Positions 25,206-33,221 of a stretch of 64,000 nucleotides of DNA are shown one piece after another (positions within the stretch are counted from its first letter, which is position 1; each line of letters begins with the position of its first letter). Origin of the DNA: Pseudomonas sp. R37(2017) (GTDB lineage Bacteria > Pseudomonadota > Gammaproteobacteria > Pseudomonadales > Pseudomonadaceae); contig NZ_NEHO01000016.1 in NCBI RefSeq assembly GCF_002113375.1, forward strand, positions 62,001 to 126,000. Direction: 5' to 3'. The translations under genes and the position numbers were made by a program. Under the pieces are notes generated by a model. It worked only from the letters and a program-made list of their open reading frames with translations, searched no databases and was not told where the DNA came from.

Positions 25206-26212
25206 GCGGCCACCCACTCTCCGTCCCCTGTCAGGCTCTTGTAACGCTCGGCGAAAAATGCCCGAACGTTGGCGCATTGTGTATCCGTACCATCCAAACG
25301 ATTGAAGTGGGCGCGAAACTCCCTGGCGCCCGGCAGGGTTGCGAGATACCAGCCCACATGCTTTCGAGCAATGCGCACACCCATGACATCGCCATAGAAG
25401 GCGTGCAGGGCGGCCAGATGCTCTAGCAGAATGCGTTCCACCTCGATCAGTTCCAGCGCCGGGAGTTTCTCGCCGGTACGCAGGAAATGGTCGATCTCGC
25501 GAAAAATCCATGGCCGCCCCTGGGCGGCCCGGCCAATCAACAAACCATCGGCACCGGTCGCATCGAGCACGTACCGGGCTTTTTCCGGCGAATCGATATC
25601 GCCATTGGCGAAGACCGGGATCGACACCGCCTGCTTTATCGCGGCAATGGTGTCGTATTCGGCTTCACCGGTGTACAGGTCGGCACGGGTGCGGCCATGC
25701 ACCGCCAGCGCCGTAATGCCTGCCTGCTCGGCGATCTTCGCCACCGTCAGGCCATTCTTGTTGTCCCGGTCCCAACCGGTCCGGATCTTCAGGGTAACCG
25801 GCACATCGACTGCAGCCACGACGGCCTGCAGGATCTCGGTTACCAGGGGTTCATCCTTCAACAGTGCGGAACCGGCAGCCTTGTTGCAGACCTTCTTGGC
25901 CGGACAGCCCATGTTGATGTCAATAATCTGTGCGCCCATTTCAACGTTGGCACGGGCAGCGTCCGCCAGCATCTGCGCGTCCCCACCGGCGATCTGTACC
26001 GAGCGTGGCTCGGGATCACCCTCGTGGATCATGCGCATGCGCGACTTGCGGGTGTTCCACAAACTCATGTCGCTGGTGACCATTTCCGAGACGACCAGTC
26101 CCGCGCCCAGGCGTTTGCACAGCTGACGAAAGGGCTGGTCGGTGACACCCGCCATGGGAGCGAGGATCAAGCTGTTATGTAATGTGTATGGGCCGATGCG
26201 TACCGCCGACAT
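25202..26212 (-). CDS. dusB: tRNA-dihydrouridine synthase DusB
   Basis: FMN-dependent reduction of uridine in tRNA (336 aa). TIM-barrel landmarks are LILAPMAGVTDQPFRQLCKR at residues 15-34, and the catalytic cysteine in INMGCPAKKVCNKAAGSALL near 98-117. LKIRTGWD lies near 142, VHGRTRADLYTG near 167, and DGLLIGRAAQGRPWIF near 220. Upstream partner of fis, overlapping it by 4 bp, the classic arrangement in which fis is transcribed from the dusB promoter. The promoter is expected in 26213-26386. Confidence 0.97.
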   Translation of the reverse strand: MSAVRIGPYTLHNSLILAPMAGVTDQPFRQLCKRLGAGLVVSEMVTSDMSLWNTRKSRMRMIHEGDPEPRSVQIAGGDAQMLADAARANVEMGAQIIDINMGCPAKKVCNKAAGSALLKDEPLVTEILQAVVAAVDVPVTLKIRTGWDRDNKNGLTVAKIAEQAGITALAVHGRTRADLYTGEAEYDTIAAIKQAVSIPVFANGDIDSPEKARYVLDATGADGLLIGRAAQGRPWIFREIDHFLRTGEKLPALELIEVERILLEHLAALHAFYGDVMGVRIARKHVGWYLATLPGAREFRAHFNRLDGTDTQCANVRAFFAERYKSLTGDGEWVAA

Positions 26213-26386
26213 AGGACTTCCCTGTTGTGGGGCCGGATCATGAGAGTTCGAAAAAGGGTTGGCATGATACCCGCTCTCGATGACTGGATAAAGGCTGAAT
26301 TGAACAAAATCTGAACAGCTAATCTGTTATTGCCCATGGTTTGGTTTGCCAAGGGGAGTCGAAAAGCCGGAGATCGGTGAAGCGTT

Positions 26387-27622
26387 TCACTCCGGAGAGT
26401 GAAAGCTCAGACTGTAGTTCACGGCTTTGGCGCCGGGGTCGAGAATGTCCAGGGCGATGTGGATTGGTGTTTGCGGAGGCATTTCCGCCATGCCTTCGAG
26501 ATCGCCATTGAGGTATTCACCGGGTTTGAAGCGGCGACTGGCGATCAGGTGGCCATTGAGATCGGCGAAGCGCAATTCCAGCAGCGGGAAGGGCTGGGAG
26601 AAGGTCGCGCGGTTATAGATGATTGCATCGACCACCAGGGCGCCATTGAATTCGGGATGGCTGCGCACCACCAGGTTGCTGCTTTTGATTTTGGCGATGT
26701 CGACTTTGGAGGGCACGGTGCAGCCAATCTGCGGGCACAGTTGCTGGAACCAGGGGCGATATTGATCCTGTCGCGCCAGCTCGTCGAAATGGTAGGCGAT
26801 GTACTGGCCGGCGAGGGCGCCAGCGGCAATCAGCACCAGCAGCAGCCACAGCAGCCGTCGGCCCCAGGGCGAGCGGCGTTTTTGCCAGTCCAGCTGCAGC
26901 GGGTCGTCGGTCAGGTCTTGCAGCACTTCGGCACGCACGCCCGGTTCGCTGCGTCCGCGTCGCTTGCCCAGTGGTTCGATCGAGGGCAGATCGTCGTCGA
27001 TTTCGTTCTCGTCGGCGGCCGACAGGCGTTCTTGCTGCAGCGGTGCATCGAGCGGGTCGTGCAAGCGCAGTTGAGGCGGCTGCTCTTCGTCCTCGAGATC
27101 AACCGGCTCCAAAGACAGCGAGGGTTCGGTGCGCGAGGTATTGCCCGGTTCGACCGGCGGCTCTGGTGGCTCAAGGCTGTCGAGCGGTTGGTCGACTTGC
27201 GCCCGATCGGCCGCCGACTCACTGAACAGGCTGTCGGGCCACTGCTCCTCGTCATCCTGTCCGGTGCTGTCGCGACGGGCGCTCAGCGAGTCGTCGCGGT
27301 GGCGGCCGAGTTCGGTGGCCGGCTGGATTTCCCGCTGTTCGAGCCGGGCAAGTTCTTCGTCGAGGTCGAGGCTGTCCAGGTCCAGCTCGGTCGCGCTCCA
27401 TTGCTTTTGGCTGATGGCGCGCGGTTCTGTGGGCTGCGGCGTCTGGGTGATGACCGGTGCGACTGGCTCTTTGCCGGCCTGCTCCAGCAGCTGTTTGGCG
27501 GCATTGAACACCTGCAGGCAGGAGCCGCAACGAACCACCCCGCGAGCCACGCTCAACTGAGCATGGCTGACGCGGAAGCTGGTTTGGCAATGCGGGCACT
27601 GAGTGACGAAGCTGTCGGTCAT
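26387..27622 (-). CDS. Zinc-ribbon DUF3426 membrane protein
   Basis: Protein of 411 aa, orthologue of PA4849. Residues 1-40 form an MJ0042-type zinc ribbon (CPHC at 9-12 and CGSC at 32-35). A long acidic, low-complexity linker rich in Glu, Asp and Pro follows (about 60-245). One membrane segment (about residues 258-280, LLWLLLVLIAAGALAGQYIAYH) leads to a C-terminal DUF3426 domain of beta character, probably periplasmic. The function is unknown. It lies directly downstream of prmA in the same orientation with 30 bases between, so the two are probably co-transcribed. Confidence 0.88.
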   Translation of the reverse strand: MTDSFVTQCPHCQTSFRVSHAQLSVARGVVRCGSCLQVFNAAKQLLEQAGKEPVAPVITQTPQPTEPRAISQKQWSATELDLDSLDLDEELARLEQREIQPATELGRHRDDSLSARRDSTGQDDEEQWPDSLFSESAADRAQVDQPLDSLEPPEPPVEPGNTSRTEPSLSLEPVDLEDEEQPPQLRLHDPLDAPLQQERLSAADENEIDDDLPSIEPLGKRRGRSEPGVRAEVLQDLTDDPLQLDWQKRRSPWGRRLLWLLLVLIAAGALAGQYIAYHFDELARQDQYRPWFQQLCPQIGCTVPSKVDIAKIKSSNLVVRSHPEFNGALVVDAIIYNRATFSQPFPLLELRFADLNGHLIASRRFKPGEYLNGDLEGMAEMPPQTPIHIALDILDPGAKAVNYSLSFHSPE

Positions 27623-27652
27623 GCGGCGATCCGGATTATGCAGACGGCCATT

Positions 27653-28531
27653 CTAGCGCCGACGGCCAGTGATGCGCACCCAGCCATCGCGATTGGCGAT
27701 CGGGTCCAGATCGAAGTCCCTGGCGTAGGCGGCTGCGACTTCGTCGCCCTGTTCGGCGAGGATGCCCGACAGCGCCAGGCGTCCGCCCGACTTGACCAGG
27801 CTGGAAAGTTGCGGTGCCAACGAGACCAGCGGGCCGGCGAGAATGTTGGCGACCAGCACGTCGGCCTGTACTGGCGGCAAGTCTTCCGGCAGATACAGCG
27901 GGAACAGGTGTTCGGCTATGTTGTTGCGTCCAGCGTTGTCGCGGGAGGCTTCCAGTGCCTGCACGTCGATATCTGTGCCCACGGCCTCTTTGGCGCCGAG
28001 CAACAGTGCGGCAATCGCCAGGATTCCCGAGCCACAACCGAAGTCCAGCACGTTGCAGTCTTTCAGATCCTGACCGTCGAGCCACTCCAGGCACAACGCG
28101 GTGGTCGGGTGGGTGCCGGTGCCGAACGCCAGACCCGGGTCGAGCAGCAGGTTCACTGCGCCGGGCTCAGGGGCAGCGTGCCAGCTCGGCACGATCCACA
28201 GGCGCTGGCCGAAACGCATTGGCTGGAAATTGTCCATCCAGCTGCGTTCCCAGTCCTGGTCTTCGATCACTTCGCTGTGGTGTTCAGGCAGCGGGCTGCC
28301 GGTCAGCAGCTCCAGGTGGGCCAGTACTGGGCCAGGCTCGGTGCCACCCTCGAACAGGGCCAGCAGGTGCGTGTGCGACCACAGCGGCGTGGTGTTGAGT
28401 TCCGGCTCGAAGATCGGCTGATCTTCGGCGTCCATGAAGGTCACCGACACGGCGCCCACTTCAAGGAAAGCGTCTTCATAGGTTTCGGCTTGTTCTGGGC
28501 TGATGGCGAGACGTACTTGCAGCCAAGGCAT
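27653..28531 (-). CDS. prmA: Ribosomal protein L11 methyltransferase PrmA
   Basis: Trimethylates ribosomal protein L11 with S-adenosylmethionine (292 aa). It opens MPWLQVRLAISPEQAE with a substrate-recognition domain (residues 1-60); the methyltransferase core shows VLDFGCGSGILAIAALLLGA near 161-180 and DVLVANILAGPL near 225 (the NxxL motif). Also typical is LDPGLAFGTGTHPTT near 130. Start ATG 28531 is fixed by homology; the longer frame to 28753 is REPIN sequence (MGASLLAK). Confidence 0.96.
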   Translation of the reverse strand: MPWLQVRLAISPEQAETYEDAFLEVGAVSVTFMDAEDQPIFEPELNTTPLWSHTHLLALFEGGTEPGPVLAHLELLTGSPLPEHHSEVIEDQDWERSWMDNFQPMRFGQRLWIVPSWHAAPEPGAVNLLLDPGLAFGTGTHPTTALCLEWLDGQDLKDCNVLDFGCGSGILAIAALLLGAKEAVGTDIDVQALEASRDNAGRNNIAEHLFPLYLPEDLPPVQADVLVANILAGPLVSLAPQLSSLVKSGGRLALSGILAEQGDEVAAAYARDFDLDPIANRDGWVRITGRRR

Positions 28532-28662
28532 GGCGGGCACCTTTGAAAATTGTTGATTGCAGCCTAGCGGGCTGCCAGAAGCGCGCAAGTTTACGCGAGA
28601 GTGCGGGTTTTGTGGGAGTGGGATGAGCTTGGGGGCGGCGCTTGTCTTGAGTCGTTCGCAAT

Positions 28663-28757
28663 CCTGTGGGAGCGAGCCTGCTCGCGAAGACGGTGTGTCA
28701 GTCCACGTCTGTGTCGAATGTAGCGGCCTCTTCGCGAGCAGGCTCGCTCCCACAAGG
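28663..28757. repeat. REPIN between prmA and accC
   Basis: Inverted REP arms (CTGTGGGAGCGAGCCTGCTC at 28664, complement ending at 28757) enclose about 35 bases upstream of prmA. Confidence 0.85.
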
Positions 28758-28780
28758 GGATTTGTGAGGCTTTCAGATAC

Positions 28781-28808
28781 AACAAAGCCGCCCGAAGGCG
28801 GCTTTGTT
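28781..28808 (-). terminator. Terminator of accB-accC
   Basis: A perfect 12-bp stem (AACAAAGCCGCC / GGCGGCTTTGTT) with a four-base loop lies 15 bases after the accC stop. Confidence 0.85.
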
Positions 28809-28822
28809 GATGGGGTCGAAGC

Positions 28823-30181
28823 TTAGTGCTTCTCGCCAGCCAGCTTGTGCTCGAGGTAGTGAATGTTCACGCCTCCTTTGCAGAAGCCTTCATCGCGGGT
28901 CAGGTCGCGGTGCAGCGGGATGTTGGTCTTGATTCCGTCGACAACGATCTCGTCCAGCGCATTGCGCATGCGCGCCATGGCTTCGTCACGGGTTGCCCCG
29001 TAAGTGATCAGCTTGCCGATCAATGAATCGTAGTTTGGTGGAACGGCATAACCACTGTACAGGTGCGAATCGACGCGAACGCCGTTGCCGCCTGGGGCGT
29101 GGAAATGCTTGACCGTGCCCGGGCTCGGCATGAAGGTTTTCGGGTCTTCGGCGTTGATCCGGCATTCCAGCGCGTGACCGCGGATGACCACGTCATCCTG
29201 GGTGATCGACAGCTTGTTGCCGGCGGCGATGCTGAGCATCTCCTTGACGATGTCGATACCGGTGACCATTTCCGAAACCGGGTGCTCTACCTGGACACGA
29301 GTGTTCATCTCGATGAAGTAGAAGCGACCGTTCTCGTACAGGAACTCGAAAGTGCCTGCGCCACGGTAGCCGATGTCGATGCACGCCTGGACGCAGCGGG
29401 CGAAGACTTCCTGGCGAGCCTTCTCGTCGATGCCCGGTGCCGGCGCTTCTTCGAGAACTTTCTGGTGACGACGTTGCAGCGAGCAGTCGCGGTCGCCCAG
29501 GTGGATGGCGTTACCCTGGCCGTCGGAAAGTACCTGGACTTCCACGTGGCGTGGGTTGGTCAGGAATTTTTCCAGATAGACCATCGGGTTGCCGAACGCT
29601 GCGCCCGCTTCGGAGCGGGTCAGTTTCGCCGAGGAAATCAGGTCTTCTTCCTGGTGTACAACGCGCATGCCGCGACCACCGCCGCCGCCAGCGGCCTTGA
29701 TGATCACCGGGTAACCGACTTCGCGACCAATGCGCAGGGCGGTTTCTTCGTCTTCCGGCAGCGGGCCGTCGGAACCTGGAACGGTCGGTACGCCAGCTTC
29801 GATCATGGCGTGCTTGGCCGATACCTTGTCGCCCATCAGGCGAATGGTTTCGGCTTTCGGGCCAATGAACGCGAAGCCGGATTTTTCGACCTGTTCGGCG
29901 AAGTCGGCGTTTTCCGCAAGGAAGCCGTAGCCAGGGTGAATGGCGGTGGCGCCAGTCACTTCGGCCGCGGCGATGATTGCCGGAATGTGCAGGTAGGAGT
30001 GGGCCGCCGATGCCGGACCGATGCAGACGGATTCGTCTGCCAGGCCCAGGTGCATCAGTTCCTTGTCAGCCTTGGAGTAAACGGCGACGGTCTTGATGCC
30101 CATCTCTTTGCAGGCGCGCAGGATCCGCAGGGCGATCTCACCGCGGTTGGCGATCAGAACTTTTTCCAACTTCGCAGTCAT
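28823..30181 (-). CDS. accC: Acetyl-CoA carboxylase biotin carboxylase AccC
   Basis: ATP-dependent carboxylation of biotin on AccB, first step of fatty-acid synthesis (452 aa). It begins with LEKVLIANRGEIALRILRAC at residues 5-24; the glycine-rich ATP loop is KAAGGGGGRGMRVV near 160-173. Also visible are ERDCSLQRRHQKVLEEAPAP-type sequence near 235 and the catalytic FIEMNTRVQVEHPVSEMVTG near 285-304. Start ATG 30181 has GGAG nine bases upstream and lies 17 bases after accB. An upstream in-frame ATG at 30202 overlaps accB and is less likely. Confidence 0.97.
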   Translation of the reverse strand: MTAKLEKVLIANRGEIALRILRACKEMGIKTVAVYSKADKELMHLGLADESVCIGPASAAHSYLHIPAIIAAAEVTGATAIHPGYGFLAENADFAEQVEKSGFAFIGPKAETIRLMGDKVSAKHAMIEAGVPTVPGSDGPLPEDEETALRIGREVGYPVIIKAAGGGGGRGMRVVHQEEDLISSAKLTRSEAGAAFGNPMVYLEKFLTNPRHVEVQVLSDGQGNAIHLGDRDCSLQRRHQKVLEEAPAPGIDEKARQEVFARCVQACIDIGYRGAGTFEFLYENGRFYFIEMNTRVQVEHPVSEMVTGIDIVKEMLSIAAGNKLSITQDDVVIRGHALECRINAEDPKTFMPSPGTVKHFHAPGGNGVRVDSHLYSGYAVPPNYDSLIGKLITYGATRDEAMARMRNALDEIVVDGIKTNIPLHRDLTRDEGFCKGGVNIHYLEHKLAGEKH

Positions 30182-30198
30182 CAAAGGCTCTCCGCGGT

Positions 30199-30663
30199 TC
30201 AAACGATGGTGAACAGCGGTTGGTCGTACTCAACCGGCTGGCCGTCTTCGACAAGGATGGATTCGATCACACCGCTGGTTTCAGCTTCGATGTGGTTCAT
30301 CATCTTCATGGCTTCGACGATGCACAGGGTGTCGCCTTTCTTCACGGTCTGGCCGACTTCAACGAAAGCTGCCGAGGTTGGCGACGCTTTGCGATAGAAA
30401 GTACCCACCATCGGCGAACGGGCAACGGTGCCGTTCAGTGCTGGAGCGGCGGCGGCAGCAGGTGCGGCAGCGGCAGCCGGAGCGGCGGCAGCGGCAGGCG
30501 CGGCAGCCGGAGCAGGCATTGGAGCCGGTGCGTAGTACTGCTGAGCCGGGGTTTTGCTATGACGGCTGATGCGTACGGACTCTTCGCCTTCCTTGATCTC
30601 GAGCTCGTCGATGCCGGACTCTTCCAGCAATTCGATCAGTTTCTTAACTTTACGGATATCCAT
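30199..30663 (-). CDS. accB: Biotin carboxyl carrier protein AccB
   Basis: Carrier subunit of acetyl-CoA carboxylase (154 aa). The C-terminal biotinyl domain (about residues 77-154) carries the biotinylation motif EAMKM with Lys120. Residues 44-76 form a long Ala/Pro linker with repeated AAAAAP units, encoded by a low-complexity stretch around 30435-30535. The N-terminal segment MDIRKVKKLIELLEESGI is typical. First gene of accB-accC, downstream of aroQ with 48 bases between. Confidence 0.97.
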   Translation of the reverse strand: MDIRKVKKLIELLEESGIDELEIKEGEESVRISRHSKTPAQQYYAPAPMPAPAAAPAAAAAPAAAAAPAAAAAPALNGTVARSPMVGTFYRKASPTSAAFVEVGQTVKKGDTLCIVEAMKMMNHIEAETSGVIESILVEDGQPVEYDQPLFTIV

Positions 30664-30711
30664 GAATCATCAACTCCCAAGGGTCGGTCAGGGGCGTTTA
30701 ACGCTTGTTGT

Positions 30712-31164
30712 TCAAGCTTTTGCCTGTGTTTCAAGCTGCTCTAGGGCGGCCTCCAGGGCCAGTCGATAACCGCTGGCGCCAAGGCCGCAGATCACTCCCA
30801 CCGCTACGTCGGAGAAGTAAGAGTGATGGCGGAAAGGTTCGCGTTTGTGCACGTTGGACAAATGCACTTCGATGAATGGGATGCTCACCGCCAGCAGCGC
30901 GTCACGTAATGCGACACTTGTATGTGTAAAAGCTGCCGGATTGATCAAAATGAAGTCCACGCCTTCGCTGCGGGCAGCGTGAATACGGTCGATCAATTCG
31001 TATTCGGCATTGCTTTGCAGGTGCAGCAAATGGTGACCGGCTTCGCGGGCGCGGCGTTCCAGGTCCTGGTTGATCTGCGCCAGCGTCGTGGCGCCATAGG
31101 TGCCCGGTTCACGAGTACCGAGCAGGTTCAGGTTGGGTCCGTGCAGAACGAGTAGCGTCGCCAT
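30712..31164 (-). CDS. aroQ: Type II 3-dehydroquinate dehydratase AroQ
   Basis: Dehydrates 3-dehydroquinate in the shikimate pathway (150 aa, dodecameric family). Catalytic landmarks: VLHGPNLNLLGTREPGTYG at residues 6-24 (Arg and Tyr of the lid), QSNAEYELIDRIH near 50, INPAAFTHTSVALRDAL near 75-91 (general acid His81 region), and EVHLSNVHKREPFRHHSYFS near 98-117. Start ATG 31164 follows AAAGGAACC. Position before accB matches PA4846. Confidence 0.97.
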   Translation of the reverse strand: MATLLVLHGPNLNLLGTREPGTYGATTLAQINQDLERRAREAGHHLLHLQSNAEYELIDRIHAARSEGVDFILINPAAFTHTSVALRDALLAVSIPFIEVHLSNVHKREPFRHHSYFSDVAVGVICGLGASGYRLALEAALEQLETQAKA

Positions 31165-31296
31165 CGGCGGTTCCTTTGATATCTGTGTGCAATTGTCAGA
31201 ACCCGGCGACTATGCCGCAAAGCCTTTGTGACTGTCCAGTTCTCTGCAATAGCCAGCACGATGACCGATGTTTGCGCGAAATATATGACTGCTTGA

Positions 31297-33042
31297 TTAA
31301 ATTTGGTCATTCGCCCTGGCAACGCGCTCGGCGAACTCTTTGGCGCTGATCTCGCCGATCACCCGCACATCGGCTCGTTCGACGCCATCTTTGCCGAAAA
31401 ACATCAGGGCCGGTGGACCGAACAACTGGTAGCGGTCGAGCAAGGCGCGTTGCTCGGTGTTGCTGGCGGTGATGTCGAAGCGGAGCAGTCGGTAGCCCTT
31501 CAAGCGTTCGAGGACGACAGGGTCGTCCAGCACCTCATGCTCGATGACTTTGCAGCTGATACACCAGTCGGCGTACCAGTCGAGCAGCAGCGGAGTGCCG
31601 GACGACCGGGCCTCAGCGAGCGCGCGGTCGAGGTCGGCGGGCGTGCTGACGGTTTGCCAGGCACTGGCGTCCTGCACAAGCTGCTTGTTCTCGACGACGC
31701 GCGGCTGGCCAATAGGATTGAAGGGGTCGGTCTGGCCGCTGAATGCGCCGTACCAGCAGGCCAGGGCGTAAAACACCAGGAACATTCCGATCAACTGCCC
31801 GAGTCGCTTGCGCGGCGGCTTGTAGACGAACTCCAGCGCACCCATGAACAAGCCAACGCCACCGGCCAGAAGGCCGATCAACAGCAAGGTGACCTGGCCC
31901 GGCAGCACGCGGCTGAGCAGGCCAATCGCCAGTCCGAGCAACAACACGCCAATCGCGTTTTTCACGTAGACCAGCCATGGACCGCTTTTCGGCAGCCAGG
32001 CCGCGCCACCGGTGGCTACCAGCAACAGCGGTGCGCCCATGCCGAGGCCCAGCATAAACAGTTTCAAGCCGCCGCCCAGCGCATCGCCGCTGGCGCTGAT
32101 GTACAGCAGTGCACCGGCCAGGGGCGCCGAGACACAGGGCGAAACCAGCAAGCTGGAGACCACGCCCAACACCGCGGCGCCCCACAGGGACCCGCCTTCG
32201 GTGCGACCGGCGATGCGGTCCAGGCGACTGCTGATGGCGTGCGGCAATTTAAGTTCGAAAACGCCGAACATCGCCAGCGCGAACAGCGCGAAAAACATCG
32301 CGAAAGGCACCAGCACCCAGGCCGATTGCAGCCGCGCCTGCAGATTCAGTTGGGCACCGAACAGGCCCATCAGCGCGCCGAGCAGGGCAAAGCAGGCGGC
32401 CATCGGCAGCACATAGGCCAGTGACAGATTGAAACCGCGCCAGCCGCCGACCTGGCCGCGCAGCACCACACCGGAAAGGATCGGCAGCATGGGCAGCACG
32501 CATGGCGTAAAAGTCAGGCCCAGGCCGGCGAGGAAAAACAGCGCCAGTTCGCGCCAACTCCATGGATAAGCTGTCGTCGGAGCACCACTGCCGTCGATGC
32601 TCAAACGCTCGGTTTCCGGCGGATAGCACAGGCCTTTGTCGGCGCAACCTTGATAGGTCACGACCAGGGTGAAGGCGCGTTGGTCGGTGCGCGGCAACTC
32701 GACATCGAGAATGCCGTGGTAGACCTCGACATCACCGAAGTATTCATCGTGCTTTTTCTGGCCGTCGGGCAGTTTGGCCGCACCCAGGGCTACATCGGCA
32801 GGATCGGCGCGAAACTGAAAACGGTGACGGTAGAGGTAATAGCCCTCGGTGGCGACAAAGCGCAGCTTGATCGATTGCGCTGTGCTTTCTACCAGGCTCA
32901 ACCGGAAGGCTTCGCGTACCGGCAGGAAGTCGGCACTGTTGTTGATCGAGCCCAGGTTGGAGCTGGGTCGGTTCTCCAGCAAGCCAGTGGCGCTGGCCGG
33001 CAGGACGAACACTAAAAACAGCAGGCAGAGCAAACGGCGCAT
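31297..33042 (-). CDS. dsbD: Thiol:disulfide interchange protein DsbD
   Basis: Transfers electrons from cytoplasmic thioredoxin across the inner membrane to periplasmic DsbC-type partners (581 aa). Signal peptide residues 1-18; N-terminal alpha domain with the cysteine pair CADKGLC near 108-114. The eight-segment membrane domain (about 175-445) carries its two redox cysteines in FTPCVLPMLP and SPCVSAPLAG. The C-terminal thioredoxin-like domain has WCISC near 497. Start ATG 33042 precedes MRRLLCLLFLVFVLPASA; the longer frame to 33171 is REPIN sequence. Orthologue of PA4845 (dipZ). Confidence 0.95.
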   Translation of the reverse strand: MRRLLCLLFLVFVLPASATGLLENRPSSNLGSINNSADFLPVREAFRLSLVESTAQSIKLRFVATEGYYLYRHRFQFRADPADVALGAAKLPDGQKKHDEYFGDVEVYHGILDVELPRTDQRAFTLVVTYQGCADKGLCYPPETERLSIDGSGAPTTAYPWSWRELALFFLAGLGLTFTPCVLPMLPILSGVVLRGQVGGWRGFNLSLAYVLPMAACFALLGALMGLFGAQLNLQARLQSAWVLVPFAMFFALFALAMFGVFELKLPHAISSRLDRIAGRTEGGSLWGAAVLGVVSSLLVSPCVSAPLAGALLYISASGDALGGGLKLFMLGLGMGAPLLLVATGGAAWLPKSGPWLVYVKNAIGVLLLGLAIGLLSRVLPGQVTLLLIGLLAGGVGLFMGALEFVYKPPRKRLGQLIGMFLVFYALACWYGAFSGQTDPFNPIGQPRVVENKQLVQDASAWQTVSTPADLDRALAEARSSGTPLLLDWYADWCISCKVIEHEVLDDPVVLERLKGYRLLRFDITASNTEQRALLDRYQLFGPPALMFFGKDGVERADVRVIGEISAKEFAERVARANDQI

Positions 33043-33129
33043 GACGATCTCGCGTATCGGAATTGGGGGGATGATAGCGGACGGTGGGCAGGTGTGCAGG
33101 GGGGAGTTTTGCGCTGACTTTTCTGACGC

Positions 33130-33213
33130 CTTCGCGAGCAGGCTCGCTCCCACATTCAACCGCATTCCCATGAAAAAATGCGGTCACCTGTGGGAGCGGG
33201 CTTGCTCGCGAAG
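33130..33213. repeat. REPIN between chemoreceptor gene and dsbD
   Basis: Inverted REP arms (CTTCGCGAGCAGGCTCGCTC at 33130 and GTGGGAGCGGGCTTGCTCGC at 33190) enclose about 30 bases. Confidence 0.85.
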
Positions 33214-33221
33214 GCGATCTA

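Noticed and set aside
26399..28546. 715-aa plus-strand frame opposite DUF3426 and prmA
   Set aside because: Antisense to two recognised genes and lacks its own family match or ribosome site.
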